A stretch of DNA of 64,000 bases, taken from contig CAIPJS010000076.1 in NCBI GenBank assembly GCA_903865435.1, positions 21,180 through 85,179 on the forward strand, written 5' to 3'. The translations under genes and the position numbers were made by a program. The stretch is from an uncultured Bacteroidota bacterium. Lineage in GTDB: Bacteria > Bacteroidota > Bacteroidia > Chitinophagales > Chitinophagaceae. A model generated the notes under the pieces. That model ran no database searches and was not told where the DNA came from. It was given only the letters and a program-made list of their open reading frames with translations. Of the stretch, positions 27,646-36,763 are shown in pieces (position 1 is the stretch's first letter; the number at the start of each line of letters is the position of its first letter).

Positions 27646-29037
27646 TTAAACTAATTTCATTCCAATCGGATCCCATAAAATAGGTTTGTTTTGTTGAGCA
27701 CTTAAATTACAGGCAATAGCAGGTGCTGCAGCTCTTAAACCAAACGAAGCATCTTCATAAATTTTACTACCTGTCCTAATGCCGTTAAAAAATACAATCA
27801 TGTGGTCTAATCTATCATCGTAATTATTAGGGGCTTCAAATTTAGTTTCTTTCCCTAAGTCATAACCACCTTCCGTATCATTGCCATATTCAGACTTATA
27901 CCATTTTTTAAATTCTTCTTTTTGTTTATTAGAAAAACTATCAAAAGAATCGTAACCGCCATAACCAGGTACAGCGCGTCTTTTCAATGTTTTTATCACT
28001 AAGCCATTCCCAAAGGATTCTATCACACCCTCTGTCCCAATTAATTTAATGCCAAAGGGTCCCTTGCCTTCTCCGTCGGTTAAGTTGACTCTTGTCACCA
28101 CATGAAATGCGTTATGTTTCTCTGTAGTTTTATAATCCATTACTGCATTAATGATATCAAAAGCGTCTCTGCCATCTTTCCATAATTTTAAATTCGCAAT
28201 GCTCATAATTTTTTCAGGACCTACTGCACCTGTTACGGTATGTATCCCTGTTAACAAATGCACAATTAAATCCCCAGCAGCACCTGTGCCATAGGCGCCA
28301 TAATTACGCCATCTAAAAAATCGTTTGGCTTCGAAAGGTACTTTAGGAGCAGCCCCTAAAAAAGTATCAAAGTCAATAGTTTCAGGGGAAGCGTCGGTCG
28401 GAATGGAATAATTCCATGCACCTCTTGCATCGGAACGGTCGCAAAAAGATTCTATCATGGTTAATTCGCCAATGGTACCGGCTGCTAATAATCGCTTCGC
28501 TTCTAATATGCCTACTGAACTTGCCATTTGACTTCCTACTTGAAATACTTTGCCCGTTTCTTTCTGTGCATTAATTACACCCCAACCTTGTTCAATTTTT
28601 TGAACCATTGGTTTTTCGCAATACACATGTTTGCCTGCGCGCATCGCATCAATTGCAATTCTTTGATGCCAATGATCGGGCGTACATATTAATACTGCAT
28701 CAATATCTTTGCGCGCTAACAATTCTCTATAATCTTGTGTCGTAAATAAATGATTGCCCCAGGTTTCTTTAGCACCTTCTAGTCGACCTTTGTATAAGTC
28801 GCAAACAGCTACCAATTCCACTCCTGGTACTTTTAATGCAGTAGATGCATCAAAATGTCCAATAATACCTGAACCTATTAAGCCAATGCGTATTTTATCA
28901 TTGGCACTCACTTTTATTTTAGAATTTAACACAGTGGCATTTAAATTGGTACTGTTAGCAGTTGCAGTACTTCCTACGGCCAATAAAGCCATGGAGCCAC
29001 CTATGTTTTTAATAAAATTTCTACGATTATTACTCAT
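27646..29037 (-). CDS. Tat-exported Gfo/Idh/MocA family oxidoreductase
   Basis: This 463-residue protein begins with a twin-arginine signal (NNRRNFIKNIGG plus a hydrophobic Ala-rich segment), so it is probably exported folded with its cofactor. The NAD(P)-binding fold has RIGLIGSGIIGHFDA (about 49-63) and the family's catalytic region contains CEKPM near 140. The C-terminal substrate domain includes GAAGDLIVHLLTGIHTVTG. Exported members in Bacteroidota usually act on sugars or sugar derivatives; the substrate here is unknown. It is a single gene facing the BamA-like gene across a 180-bp divergent region. Confidence 0.92.
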   Translation of the reverse strand: MSNNRRNFIKNIGGSMALLAVGSTATANSTNLNATVLNSKIKVSANDKIRIGLIGSGIIGHFDASTALKVPGVELVAVCDLYKGRLEGAKETWGNHLFTTQDYRELLARKDIDAVLICTPDHWHQRIAIDAMRAGKHVYCEKPMVQKIEQGWGVINAQKETGKVFQVGSQMASSVGILEAKRLLAAGTIGELTMIESFCDRSDARGAWNYSIPTDASPETIDFDTFLGAAPKVPFEAKRFFRWRNYGAYGTGAAGDLIVHLLTGIHTVTGAVGPEKIMSIANLKLWKDGRDAFDIINAVMDYKTTEKHNAFHVVTRVNLTDGEGKGPFGIKLIGTEGVIESFGNGLVIKTLKRRAVPGYGGYDSFDSFSNKQKEEFKKWYKSEYGNDTEGGYDLGKETKFEAPNNYDDRLDHMIVFFNGIRTGSKIYEDASFGLRAAAPAIACNLSAQQNKPILWDPIGMKLV

Positions 29038-29224
29038 GATTGAATGGATTTAAGTGTTTATAAAATCTCCATCCTAAATCTATTAATAATATTTTGAATT
29101 TTGAAGGAATTTTATTGCCCATTACATAAGCGGTGTATAGATGGGAATAGGGATAACTATTTGATGCTTTAACTCTTGGCTTTATCATAAACTAATGAAT
29201 ACAAGTATTAATATGTAATTGAAT

Positions 29225-29232
29225 TACCTTTG
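29225..29232 (+). promoter_or_regulatory. Bacteroidota -7 promoter element before the BamA-like gene
   Basis: TACCTTTG matches the TAnnTTTG -7 consensus exactly. No TTG was found at the expected -33 spacing. It would place the RNA start close to the ATG at 29237, which argues for translation from ATG 29261. Confidence 0.5.
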
Positions 29233-29260
29233 CGCTATGAAAGCAAACAATTACAAGCAT

Positions 29261-30514
29261 ATGAAATGGAACCTTATTAAATTAACTTTGTTGCTTTCTT
29301 TTTTTATTGCTACAGGATTAAAGGCGCAAGATAGTACTCAAAATGAGCAGCCTTTACATAAAAAAAATATTTTCACCTTGGGTTTATACAAACAACCAGG
29401 ATTAGATTCCATGGTAGACTTTGTAGATGGATTGTACCGCGTTTTTAATATTAATAAACTAAGAAGCCAGGTTGAAAAAACAGATAAGTTGCATTATACT
29501 TTTGTGCCGGGTGTTGAATACAGTTTAGCAACTGGATTTGCTACATCAGTGAGTGCAAGTGTAATACTGCCTTATAAAAATGCACTTGATAACCGATCTA
29601 TTATTTCTTCTGAATTAAAATACACGCAAAATAAACAAATCATTTCGCAAGTAGTTTCTAATCTTTGGTTGAAGAATAACGAATATAATATTACTACCAA
29701 CTGGTCCTATTTAAAATATCCTCAAAAAGATTTTGGATTAGGTAGCAGTAGTGATTTAAAATTATTTGACAATCTTGATTACTCTTATTTAAAATTGCAT
29801 CAATCCATTTTAAAAAGAATTGCGCCTAATACCTATTTTGGACCAGGCTTAAACATAGACTATCACTGGAATATCACAGATACGACAACATTGAACAAAC
29901 CTCTTGTTGGATTTAATCAATATGGATTTACAAAACATTCCAGCTCGGTAGGACTTTTAATAAATCTTTTATACGACACGAGAAAATCATTGGTGTATCC
30001 AGTAGCCAATAGTAGTTATTTTAATCTAGTGTATCGAGACAATCTAAGTTTTTTAGGCAGTGATGCGCCTTGGCAAACCATCATGTTCGATTATAGAAAG
30101 TACCTTCCTTTTCCAATGGGTAGTAAAAATATTTTGGCTTTTTGGTCTTATAATATTTTTACCTTGGGTGGGAAGCAGCCATATTTAGACATACCTTCTA
30201 CTGCATCAGATACCTATGGCAATTTTGGTAGAGGTTATATACAAGGACGATTTAGAGGAGATAAATTGGTCTATGCCGAATCTGAATATCGTTTTGGCAT
30301 TACCGAAAATGGTTTCTTAGGCGGCGTACTATTTGCCAATATGCAAAGTATTTCAGAAAGTCAGGGCAAACCTTTACAATCTATTTTGCCAGGTTATGGC
30401 GCAGGCATACGTATTAAATTAAATAAACATTCCAATACCAATATTGCCATTGATTATGGAATAGGACAAGGAGGTTCTAAGGGGATATTTATGAATTTGG
30501 GGGAAGTGTTTTAG
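29261..30514 (+). CDS. BamA/TamA-like outer-membrane barrel protein
   Basis: This protein (417 residues from ATG 29261) looks like the surface-antigen/Omp85 barrel without a full POTRA series. It has a signal peptide MKWNLIKLTLLLSFFIATGLKAQ; the start is chosen so that this signal is N-terminal and because the -7 promoter box lies at 29225. Strand-rich repeats follow, with family-like segments GLLINLLYDTRKSLVYPVANSSYF, LVYAESEYRFGI and a final IAIDYGIGQGGSKGIFMNLGEVF. Without POTRA domains it is unlikely to be the main BamA. It may insert a small set of proteins or lipids. Confidence 0.82.
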   Translation: MKWNLIKLTLLLSFFIATGLKAQDSTQNEQPLHKKNIFTLGLYKQPGLDSMVDFVDGLYRVFNINKLRSQVEKTDKLHYTFVPGVEYSLATGFATSVSASVILPYKNALDNRSIISSELKYTQNKQIISQVVSNLWLKNNEYNITTNWSYLKYPQKDFGLGSSSDLKLFDNLDYSYLKLHQSILKRIAPNTYFGPGLNIDYHWNITDTTTLNKPLVGFNQYGFTKHSSSVGLLINLLYDTRKSLVYPVANSSYFNLVYRDNLSFLGSDAPWQTIMFDYRKYLPFPMGSKNILAFWSYNIFTLGGKQPYLDIPSTASDTYGNFGRGYIQGRFRGDKLVYAESEYRFGITENGFLGGVLFANMQSISESQGKPLQSILPGYGAGIRIKLNKHSNTNIAIDYGIGQGGSKGIFMNLGEVF

Positions 30515-30521
30515 CAGTAAT

Positions 30522-30740
30522 CTATTGCTCAATCATTCTTATGTACAATTGTTCTACTTTGTTGCGCGCCCAAGGCGTTTTGCGTAAAAATTTTAAGCTA
30601 GATTGGATGCTGGGGTTGCTGTTAAAGCAATTGATGGGAATGTGTTGACCTAGATCTTCCCATCCAAAATAAGCCACTAGTTCGGTAACGATTGATTCTA
30701 ATGTTTTTCCATGTAAAGGGTCCTTGGAAGCTTGTTGCAT
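30522..30740 (-). CDS. VF530 (DUF2132) family small protein
   Basis: This 72-residue protein matches the VF530 family: DPLHGKTLESIVTELVAYFGWEDLG followed by IPINCFNSNPSIQSSLKFLRKTPWARNKVE. The structure of the family suggests nucleic-acid binding, but no function is proven. The ATG at 30740 is preferred because the longer track form overlaps the divergent pseudouridine synthase start. Only 25 bp separate the two divergent start codons. Confidence 0.88.
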   Translation of the reverse strand: MQQASKDPLHGKTLESIVTELVAYFGWEDLGQHIPINCFNSNPSIQSSLKFLRKTPWARNKVEQLYIRMIEQ

Positions 30741-30765
30741 ATGCAATATTAAGTAATTTGCTGTT

Positions 30766-31365
30766 ATGCAGCCACACCGATATTTTGTAGTGTACAAGCC
30801 TATCAATATGGTTTCCCAATTTGTTAGTACACATCAAGTAAATTTATTGCATCAATTGAATTTTATTTTTCCTGAAGGAACTCATGCTATAGGAAGATTG
30901 GATCAAAATTCAGAAGGCTTATTGTTACTCACCACTAATAAAAAAATTACTAAACTTTTGTTTCAAGGGGCCATACCCCATACCCGTAATTATTTAGTTC
31001 AAGTAAAAAATAAAGTAGCGCCTGAAACGGTAAAAAAATTAGCGGCAGGCATTGATATAAGTGCGCCCAATGGACTAGTATTTACAACAACACCCTGTTT
31101 GGTTAAATTGTTGGAACAGCCATTTGGTTTAGCAGCAGTGGAAAATCCACTGCACCCCAATGTGCAAACTAGTTGGCTACAAGTAAGCCTTACCGAAGGT
31201 AGATATCATCAGGTGCGTAAGATGATGGCGGCAGTGAATCATAAGTGTATGCGCCTTATCAGAACTTCCATCGAAAATATTGAATTAGGCAATATGCAAC
31301 CAGGGGATGTTATTGAATTTGAAGAAGAAAAATTCTTTCATATGCTTAAGCTGCCCATGTTATAA
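30766..31365 (+). CDS. RluE-type rRNA pseudouridine synthase
   Basis: This 199-residue enzyme lacks the S4 domain of RsuA and RluB and matches the short RluE type, which converts a uridine of 23S rRNA to pseudouridine. It opens with RYFVVYKPINMVSQF, and the catalytic segment GRLDQNSEGLLLLT (Asp near 46) is intact, as is EGRYHQVRKMMAAVNHKCMRLIR near 144-166. Length agrees with E. coli RluE (about 217). Its stop codon is 1 bp from the stop of the convergent exopolyphosphatase gene. Confidence 0.9.
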   Translation: MQPHRYFVVYKPINMVSQFVSTHQVNLLHQLNFIFPEGTHAIGRLDQNSEGLLLLTTNKKITKLLFQGAIPHTRNYLVQVKNKVAPETVKKLAAGIDISAPNGLVFTTTPCLVKLLEQPFGLAAVENPLHPNVQTSWLQVSLTEGRYHQVRKMMAAVNHKCMRLIRTSIENIELGNMQPGDVIEFEEEKFFHMLKLPML

Positions 31366-31366
31366 T

Positions 31367-32248
31367 TTATTCGTGTTCCACCATATCATACAAATGATGT
31401 ATGAGTCCGTCAGCCAATCCAATTTTAGGAACATATATTTCCTCTATGTCTGCCCATTTGCAAATGGCATTATAAATGCTTAAAGCAGGTACAATTACTT
31501 CTGCTCTATCTTCTTTAAGGGTGTATTTGTCCATTCTTTCTTGAACAGATAAGGGATCCATTTCCTTGTACACTTCTTTTAAACTTTCTGCACTGATAAA
31601 TTTCCCATTCTTATTGCCATTTAATGAAAATAATTTATTGATATTGCCACCAGAACCAATGCCAATCATGTTATTGTACTTTTTGGACAAGTCTTTCAAA
31701 GTTTCTTTCATTTCTTCCCAGGTTTCGTCTTTTACCTTTTTGGTCAAAATACGAACGGTACCAATATTGAATGATTTTTGAACAACTACATTGGATTTAT
31801 GGTATAAAGTAATTTCGGTACTTCCACCTCCTACATCAATATATAAGTAGCTTTTATCCTTGTCTAATAATTCTGCAATATGGTTTTCATAAATAATTTC
31901 CGCTTCTAGTTCTCCAGTAATGACTTCAATTTCAATAGTGGTTTCGGATTTAATTTCCTTGATAATTTCTTTGGCATTTTCTGCATCGCGCATGGCACTG
32001 GTAGCACAGGCCATATAATGTTCCACTTCATATACTTTCATTAAATTATTGAAAGCTTTGATGGTATTAATTAACATCTTCTTTTTTTGTCCACCAATAT
32101 GCCCTTTCTCAAAAACATCAAAACCCAAACGCACGGGAATTCTTAAAAGGCATAATTTATTAAAACCAAGTTCTTTGTCTTTTTTAACTACTTCACTAAT
32201 AAGCAATCTAACTGCATTACTTCCTATATCTATTGCTGCGAGTATCAA
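31367..32248 (-). CDS. ppx: Ppx/GppA-type exopolyphosphatase
   Basis: This 293-residue protein is the core Ppx/GppA phosphatase (actin-like ASKHA fold) without the long C-terminal HD-like extension of E. coli Ppx. Visible are LAAIDIGSNAVRLLIS at the N-terminus, ITGELEAEIIYENHI and DVGGGSTEITLY near 142-153, the phosphate-binding loops. It removes terminal phosphates from polyphosphate or (p)ppGpp-related nucleotides. It starts 1 bp after the ppk stop, so the two are translationally coupled and control polyphosphate levels in opposite directions. Confidence 0.92.
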   Translation of the reverse strand: MILAAIDIGSNAVRLLISEVVKKDKELGFNKLCLLRIPVRLGFDVFEKGHIGGQKKKMLINTIKAFNNLMKVYEVEHYMACATSAMRDAENAKEIIKEIKSETTIEIEVITGELEAEIIYENHIAELLDKDKSYLYIDVGGGSTEITLYHKSNVVVQKSFNIGTVRILTKKVKDETWEEMKETLKDLSKKYNNMIGIGSGGNINKLFSLNGNKNGKFISAESLKEVYKEMDPLSVQERMDKYTLKEDRAEVIVPALSIYNAICKWADIEEIYVPKIGLADGLIHHLYDMVEHE

Positions 32249-32249
32249 T

Positions 32250-34316
32250 TTATTTATTTTTTCCTATTAAATATTGGTAGGTGGCTACCTGTGATTTGTA
32301 CACTCTCTTACCAATGGAAGGTACATAATTATTGCTTAAATTTTCGTCTAAAATTCTGGCCTTGTTATTATCTTTTAATTGAATATTGATAATATCTATT
32401 AGTTCTTTTTTCAATTGAACATCTAAAATTGGTGTGGCCACTTCTATACGGTGGTCTAGATTCCTAACCATCCAATCGGCACTGGAAATAAATACTTTTT
32501 CATTGCCTTTATTATGGAAAATCATCACCCGCGCATGTTCTAAATATTGGTCCACAATGCTAATGGCATTTAATTTATGATTCAATTTTTCACTATCTTT
32601 TTTTAGTGTAAGAATACCTCTAATTATCAAATGTACTTCTACCCCTGCTTTTAAAGCTTTGTATAAATGATCTAAAAGTATTTGATCAGTTAAAGAATTT
32701 AGTTTGACAATAATCTTAGCAGGTTTGCCTAATTTTGCGAATTTTATTTCATTATTGATTAACTGAATAATGCTATTGCGCATGTTGATTGGAGAAATTA
32801 ATAAATTACGTGTTTTCTCAATAGGTTTATCACCCGATTGCCAAGTTTCTAAATAGGTAAATACTTTGTTCACTTCCATTAATAAAGATCTAGAGGCTGT
32901 AAGTAAACAATGATCCGCGTATATCCTAGCTGTTTTCTCATTTAAATTTCCAGTACTAATAAAACCATATTGTACCATTTTGCCAGCAATCTTTTTTTGG
33001 ATGATACAAATTTTTGCATGCACTTTTACATTTGGAATGCCCACTAAAACGTTTACGCCTTCTTCCTCCATAGTGTTTTTCCATTCTAAATTGGCTTCTT
33101 CGTCAAAACGCGCTTTTAATTCTAAAAATACAGTTACTTTTTTACCGTTTCTGGCTGCGTTAATTAAGGCATTGATCACTTTAGAATTATCGGCCAAGCG
33201 ATAGGCGGTAATTTTAATGGAAACAACATCATCGTCCATGGCCGCTTCTCTTAGCATATCAATCACTGGGTCAAAACTATGGTAGGGGAAATGCAGCAGT
33301 ACATCTTTTTGCAATATCACTTCTGAAATCTGACTGTATTTTTTAAAAGCTGGATGCTTAAAGGGTTTTGGTCTTTCTTGTTTTTCCACCAAAACATCTG
33401 GGAAGTCCATAAAATGTCTAAAATTATGAATATGGCCACCTGGAATGATACTGCTTTTTCTAGTGAGGTGTAATTTTTGAATTAAAAAGTCGAGCAATTC
33501 TGCATTCATGTCTTTGTCATATACAAAACGAACCGGTTTCCCTTTTCTTCTATTTTTTACACCTTTTGAAATCTTATCAACAAAATTAATACCTACTTCT
33601 TGATCTAAATCTATCTCTGCATCCTTGGTAATTTTAAAAACATGTGCATCAAATTTATTAAACTTAAAATGTGAAAATATAATGGGTAGATTAAATTTAA
33701 TAATGTCTTCTAATAATATAATGGATTTAGTGCCTGGGCTGGATGGAAGAATGATAAAACGCCCAATAGATTTAGAAGGGATTTCAATTAATGAAAATTT
33801 TTCATGATAAGCATTTTGTTTGTTTCGCATGACAATGGCTAAATACAAACTTTTATCTCTTAAATAAGGAAGCTCAGGTAAGTTTTCAATCATTAACGGA
33901 ATGATGTATGGACGCACCACATTATCAAAATAATCTCGAACAAATATCTTTTGTTCATTGTTTAATTTTCGGTCATTGATAATTAAAATTTTTCTTTTAA
34001 TTAATTCTCTATTGATATTGGCCCAAATACGGTTGAACTCGTTTTGTTGTCTTAAAACAACTTTTTGAATATCATCTAATATGACCTGCGGTGTATCGAT
34101 GATGTCGATATTGAGACTCTTCTTTTTTTCTATAAATTCTACCATGCGTTTTAAAGTAGCCACACGTACTCTAAAAAACTCATCTAAATTGTTAGAAAAA
34201 ATGCCTAAAAATCGAATTCTGTCTTTTAATGCTACTGATTGATCATTGGCTTCTTGCAATACCCTTGCATTAAAACTAAGCCAGCTAATATCTCTTGGTA
34301 TGTAATTGTTCTTCAT
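32250..34316 (-). CDS. ppk1: Polyphosphate kinase 1
   Basis: This 688-residue enzyme makes polyphosphate from ATP at the inner side of the membrane. N-terminal ISWLSFNARVLQEA and FFRVRVATLKR are typical of PPK1. The phosphorylated His lies in KVHAKICIIQKK near 430, and a second His in EHARVMIFHNKG near 590; FISTGNLNEKTARIYAD between them is also conserved. Full length is normal. It is the first gene of a ppk1-ppx operon with a 1-bp junction, a common arrangement that couples synthesis and breakdown. The upstream region has an AT-rich palindrome (AAGTATTGTACTT) near 34346, possibly regulatory. Confidence 0.96.
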   Translation of the reverse strand: MKNNYIPRDISWLSFNARVLQEANDQSVALKDRIRFLGIFSNNLDEFFRVRVATLKRMVEFIEKKKSLNIDIIDTPQVILDDIQKVVLRQQNEFNRIWANINRELIKRKILIINDRKLNNEQKIFVRDYFDNVVRPYIIPLMIENLPELPYLRDKSLYLAIVMRNKQNAYHEKFSLIEIPSKSIGRFIILPSSPGTKSIILLEDIIKFNLPIIFSHFKFNKFDAHVFKITKDAEIDLDQEVGINFVDKISKGVKNRRKGKPVRFVYDKDMNAELLDFLIQKLHLTRKSSIIPGGHIHNFRHFMDFPDVLVEKQERPKPFKHPAFKKYSQISEVILQKDVLLHFPYHSFDPVIDMLREAAMDDDVVSIKITAYRLADNSKVINALINAARNGKKVTVFLELKARFDEEANLEWKNTMEEEGVNVLVGIPNVKVHAKICIIQKKIAGKMVQYGFISTGNLNEKTARIYADHCLLTASRSLLMEVNKVFTYLETWQSGDKPIEKTRNLLISPINMRNSIIQLINNEIKFAKLGKPAKIIVKLNSLTDQILLDHLYKALKAGVEVHLIIRGILTLKKDSEKLNHKLNAISIVDQYLEHARVMIFHNKGNEKVFISSADWMVRNLDHRIEVATPILDVQLKKELIDIINIQLKDNNKARILDENLSNNYVPSIGKRVYKSQVATYQYLIGKNK

Positions 34317-34450
34317 GGGACTAAAAATTCACTGTAAAAGTACAATACTTGAATTAAGTAATATTCCGGTCACAATTTATTAATGTTAAGTTAATAATAG
34401 CGACACATTGAAGTTACACATCTGTGCGTTATTTACACAAACTACTAGCC

Positions 34451-35293
34451 ATGGACAAGCGACCAATGGAAATATGCATCATCAGTGACCTTCATTTAGG
34501 AACTTTTGGTTGTCAAGCAAAAGAGGCCCTAAACTATTTAAAGAGCATTAAGCCTAAAACACTCATTTTAAATGGGGACATCATAGACATATGGCAATTT
34601 AACAAACGCTATTTTCCTGCAAGTCATATGGCGGTGATCAAACAAATTTTTAGTATGGCCAGTAAGGATACGAAAGTAATTTATATCACGGGCAACCATG
34701 ATGAAGCCTTACGCAAATATGCCGATTTTGAAATGGGCAATATTCAATTAACTGATAAAATTGTTTTTGAAATTAATGGAGAGAAAAACTGGGTATTCCA
34801 TGGAGATGTTTTTGATAGAACAACCAAGGGCGGCGCAAAATTTCTAGCAAAGCTAGGCGGCTATGGGTATGATTTATTAATTCTCATCAATAGTGTATTG
34901 AATTGGGCAATGAAATTGATGGGCAAAGAAAAAATGAGTTTTAGTAAGAATGTAAAAAATGGTGTAAAAAAAGCAGTGTCTTGGATCAACAATTTTGAAC
35001 AAACAGCTGCAGAATTGGCCATTGAAAACAATTATCAATATGTTATTTGCGGCCATATTCATCAGCCACAACATCGTGTAGTGACAACCGATAAAGGCAG
35101 TGTTACTTATTTAAATAGTGGTGATTGGATAGAAAATTTAACCTCTTTGGAATATTATGACAATGCATGGAAATTATATCATTACGATCCAAAGCAATTT
35201 GAAAACGAAAAAGCAAGCAATAATAAAATCATCAATTTAAGAGAAGAATTGAGTGTGATGACAAAAGAAGTTGCATTTCAAGTATCGATGTAA
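34451..35293 (+). CDS. LpxH-like UDP-2,3-diacylglucosamine diphosphatase family protein
   Basis: This 280-residue metallophosphoesterase resembles LpxH (COG2908), which cleaves UDP-diacylglucosamine to lipid X in lipid A synthesis. Metal-site motifs are ISDLHLG, LNGDIIDIW, TGNHDEALR, VFHGDVFD and CGHIHQPQ. ATG 34451 is chosen over the track's GTG at 34424. A hydrophobic patch (YDLLILINSVLNWAMKLM) may dock on the membrane. A second function on another lipid phosphodiester is possible. The glycosyltransferase gene follows after 11 bp, suggesting joint work on a lipid or its glycan. Confidence 0.82.
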   Translation: MDKRPMEICIISDLHLGTFGCQAKEALNYLKSIKPKTLILNGDIIDIWQFNKRYFPASHMAVIKQIFSMASKDTKVIYITGNHDEALRKYADFEMGNIQLTDKIVFEINGEKNWVFHGDVFDRTTKGGAKFLAKLGGYGYDLLILINSVLNWAMKLMGKEKMSFSKNVKNGVKKAVSWINNFEQTAAELAIENNYQYVICGHIHQPQHRVVTTDKGSVTYLNSGDWIENLTSLEYYDNAWKLYHYDPKQFENEKASNNKIINLREELSVMTKEVAFQVSM

Positions 35294-35304
35294 TGAACTA
35301 ATGT

Positions 35305-36300
35305 ATGAAGATATTTTACGCCATACAGGGAACCGGCAATGGGCATATTAGTAGGGCAGAGCAATTGTACCCCTATTTAAAAAAATATGGCGAAGTAGAT
35401 TTTTTTTTAAGCGGGTCCAATGCTCAATTAAATTCAAGCTTGCCCATCAAATACAAGAGCAATGGAGTGAGTTTGCATTATAAAACTACTGGCGGCATGG
35501 ATTATGGAAAAATTTCCAAATCATTGAGTTTTAATATTTACAAAGAAGCCAAGGCTTTGCCCCTTGACAAATACGATGTTATTATTAATGATTTTGAATT
35601 TATTACATCGCTTGCTTGTAAATTTAAAAAGAAAAAAAGCATTCAATTTGGACATCAAGCCAGTTTCCAAAGTAAGCGCACACCAAGGGCCAGCAGTTTC
35701 AATCCTATTGGAAATTTAGTATTAGATAATTTCGTCCAAAGCACGAATTATTTAGGATTGCATTTTGAGTCCTATGACCAACATATTTACAATCCAATTA
35801 TTAAAGATGAGGTAGTACAGGCCACTGTAAGTGATGAAGGACATATCTGCGTTTATTTGCCTCAATACTCCATTGAATTCTTGCAACCTTATTTATTAGC
35901 ACAGCCTGGCTTTCATTTTGAAGTATTTACAAAAGAGGTAACACAAATAACCAATTACAAGAACATTGGTTTTTTTCCAATAGAAAATAAATCGTTTACC
36001 AGTAGTTTAATTCGATGCCATGGATTGATTACTGCAGGTGGTTTTGAAACCCCAGCAGAAGCCATGTATTTAAAAAAGAAAATATTAAGCATTCCTATTT
36101 TAAATCACTTTGAACAAGAATGCAATGGAGCAGCCATGAAAAAATTAGGGGTAACTGTTATTAAAAAGATAGATGCAAAATTTAATCAAATTTTTAATGA
36201 TTGGGTGAGTGCGGAGAATCATATTCAATTTAAACTAACCCATTCCACTGAGGAAATTGTGGCTATTTTAATGCAAAATATGCCTACCAATCATCATTAA
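35305..36300 (+). CDS. TIGR00661/MJ1255-type glycosyltransferase
   Basis: This 331-residue protein belongs to the MJ1255/VC2487 group of GT28-like glycosyltransferases (GT-B fold). It starts with KIFYAIQGTGNGHISRAEQLYPYL, matching the family's N-terminal glycine-rich loop. The donor-binding region GLITAGGFETPAEAMYLKKKILSIPI near 232-258 is typical of the C-terminal domain. The acceptor is unknown; linkage to the LpxH-like gene (11 bp) suggests a membrane lipid. No signal peptide or membrane helix is seen, so it probably acts on the cytosolic face. Confidence 0.83.
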   Translation: MKIFYAIQGTGNGHISRAEQLYPYLKKYGEVDFFLSGSNAQLNSSLPIKYKSNGVSLHYKTTGGMDYGKISKSLSFNIYKEAKALPLDKYDVIINDFEFITSLACKFKKKKSIQFGHQASFQSKRTPRASSFNPIGNLVLDNFVQSTNYLGLHFESYDQHIYNPIIKDEVVQATVSDEGHICVYLPQYSIEFLQPYLLAQPGFHFEVFTKEVTQITNYKNIGFFPIENKSFTSSLIRCHGLITAGGFETPAEAMYLKKKILSIPILNHFEQECNGAAMKKLGVTVIKKIDAKFNQIFNDWVSAENHIQFKLTHSTEEIVAILMQNMPTNHH

Positions 36301-36342
36301 TTTTCTACAATTCTTAAAATATAAAAACAAACAATTGCCATC

Positions 36343-36690
36343 ATGTATTTAATACAAAACCAAAACAAAGAAACAGTGGGCTATATTCAAAACATGATGA
36401 TATTGGATACTACACAAGAGCATGTTATAGGCATTTTAATTGGAGATTGTTTTTTCGGGAAAAACAAAAAAGTAGTAGGTAAGATATTTAATAAAACGGC
36501 CTATTTGTTAAATGGAGAAATGGTTGGGAAAATTGAACTAAATAAAAGTTTTAAAAATACAGCCATCAAGAAAAGCTTAATGGCGCAAGCCTGGGACATA
36601 TTGATGAATATTTCTGAACATACTGGTGCTTGGATTCAAGAAACTAAAAAATGGAGTAAAACCGATCTTGCGAAAAATTTAGAAGCTTAA
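36343..36690 (+). CDS. Hypothetical protein with short beta repeats
   Basis: I do not recognise this 115-residue protein with certainty. Its first 65 residues hold three or four short repeats with the pattern V-G-x-I (VGYIQNMMILD, VIGILIGDCFFG, VVGKIFNKTAYLLNG, MVGKIELN), which would fold as a small multi-bladed beta structure, like the 4-fold beta-flower group known from other bacteria. The rest is charged and helical. No signal peptide is seen. It follows the glycosyltransferase after 42 bp on the same strand and ends at a strong terminator. Confidence 0.6.
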   Translation: MYLIQNQNKETVGYIQNMMILDTTQEHVIGILIGDCFFGKNKKVVGKIFNKTAYLLNGEMVGKIELNKSFKNTAIKKSLMAQAWDILMNISEHTGAWIQETKKWSKTDLAKNLEA

Positions 36691-36704
36691 AAAATATAAA
36701 TATA

Positions 36705-36746
36705 AAAAAGCCATTGTACTAATTTTCTACAATGGCTTTTTGTTTT
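36705..36746. terminator. Terminator between the beta-repeat gene and threonine dehydratase
   Basis: AAAAAGCCATTGTA (36705-36718) pairs perfectly with TACAATGGCTTTTT (36728-36741), with a 9-nt loop, then GTTTTT. Convergent genes flank it and A/T runs lie on both sides, so it should stop transcription from either direction. Confidence 0.88.
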
Positions 36747-36763
36747 TAAGGAAGCACTAATTT

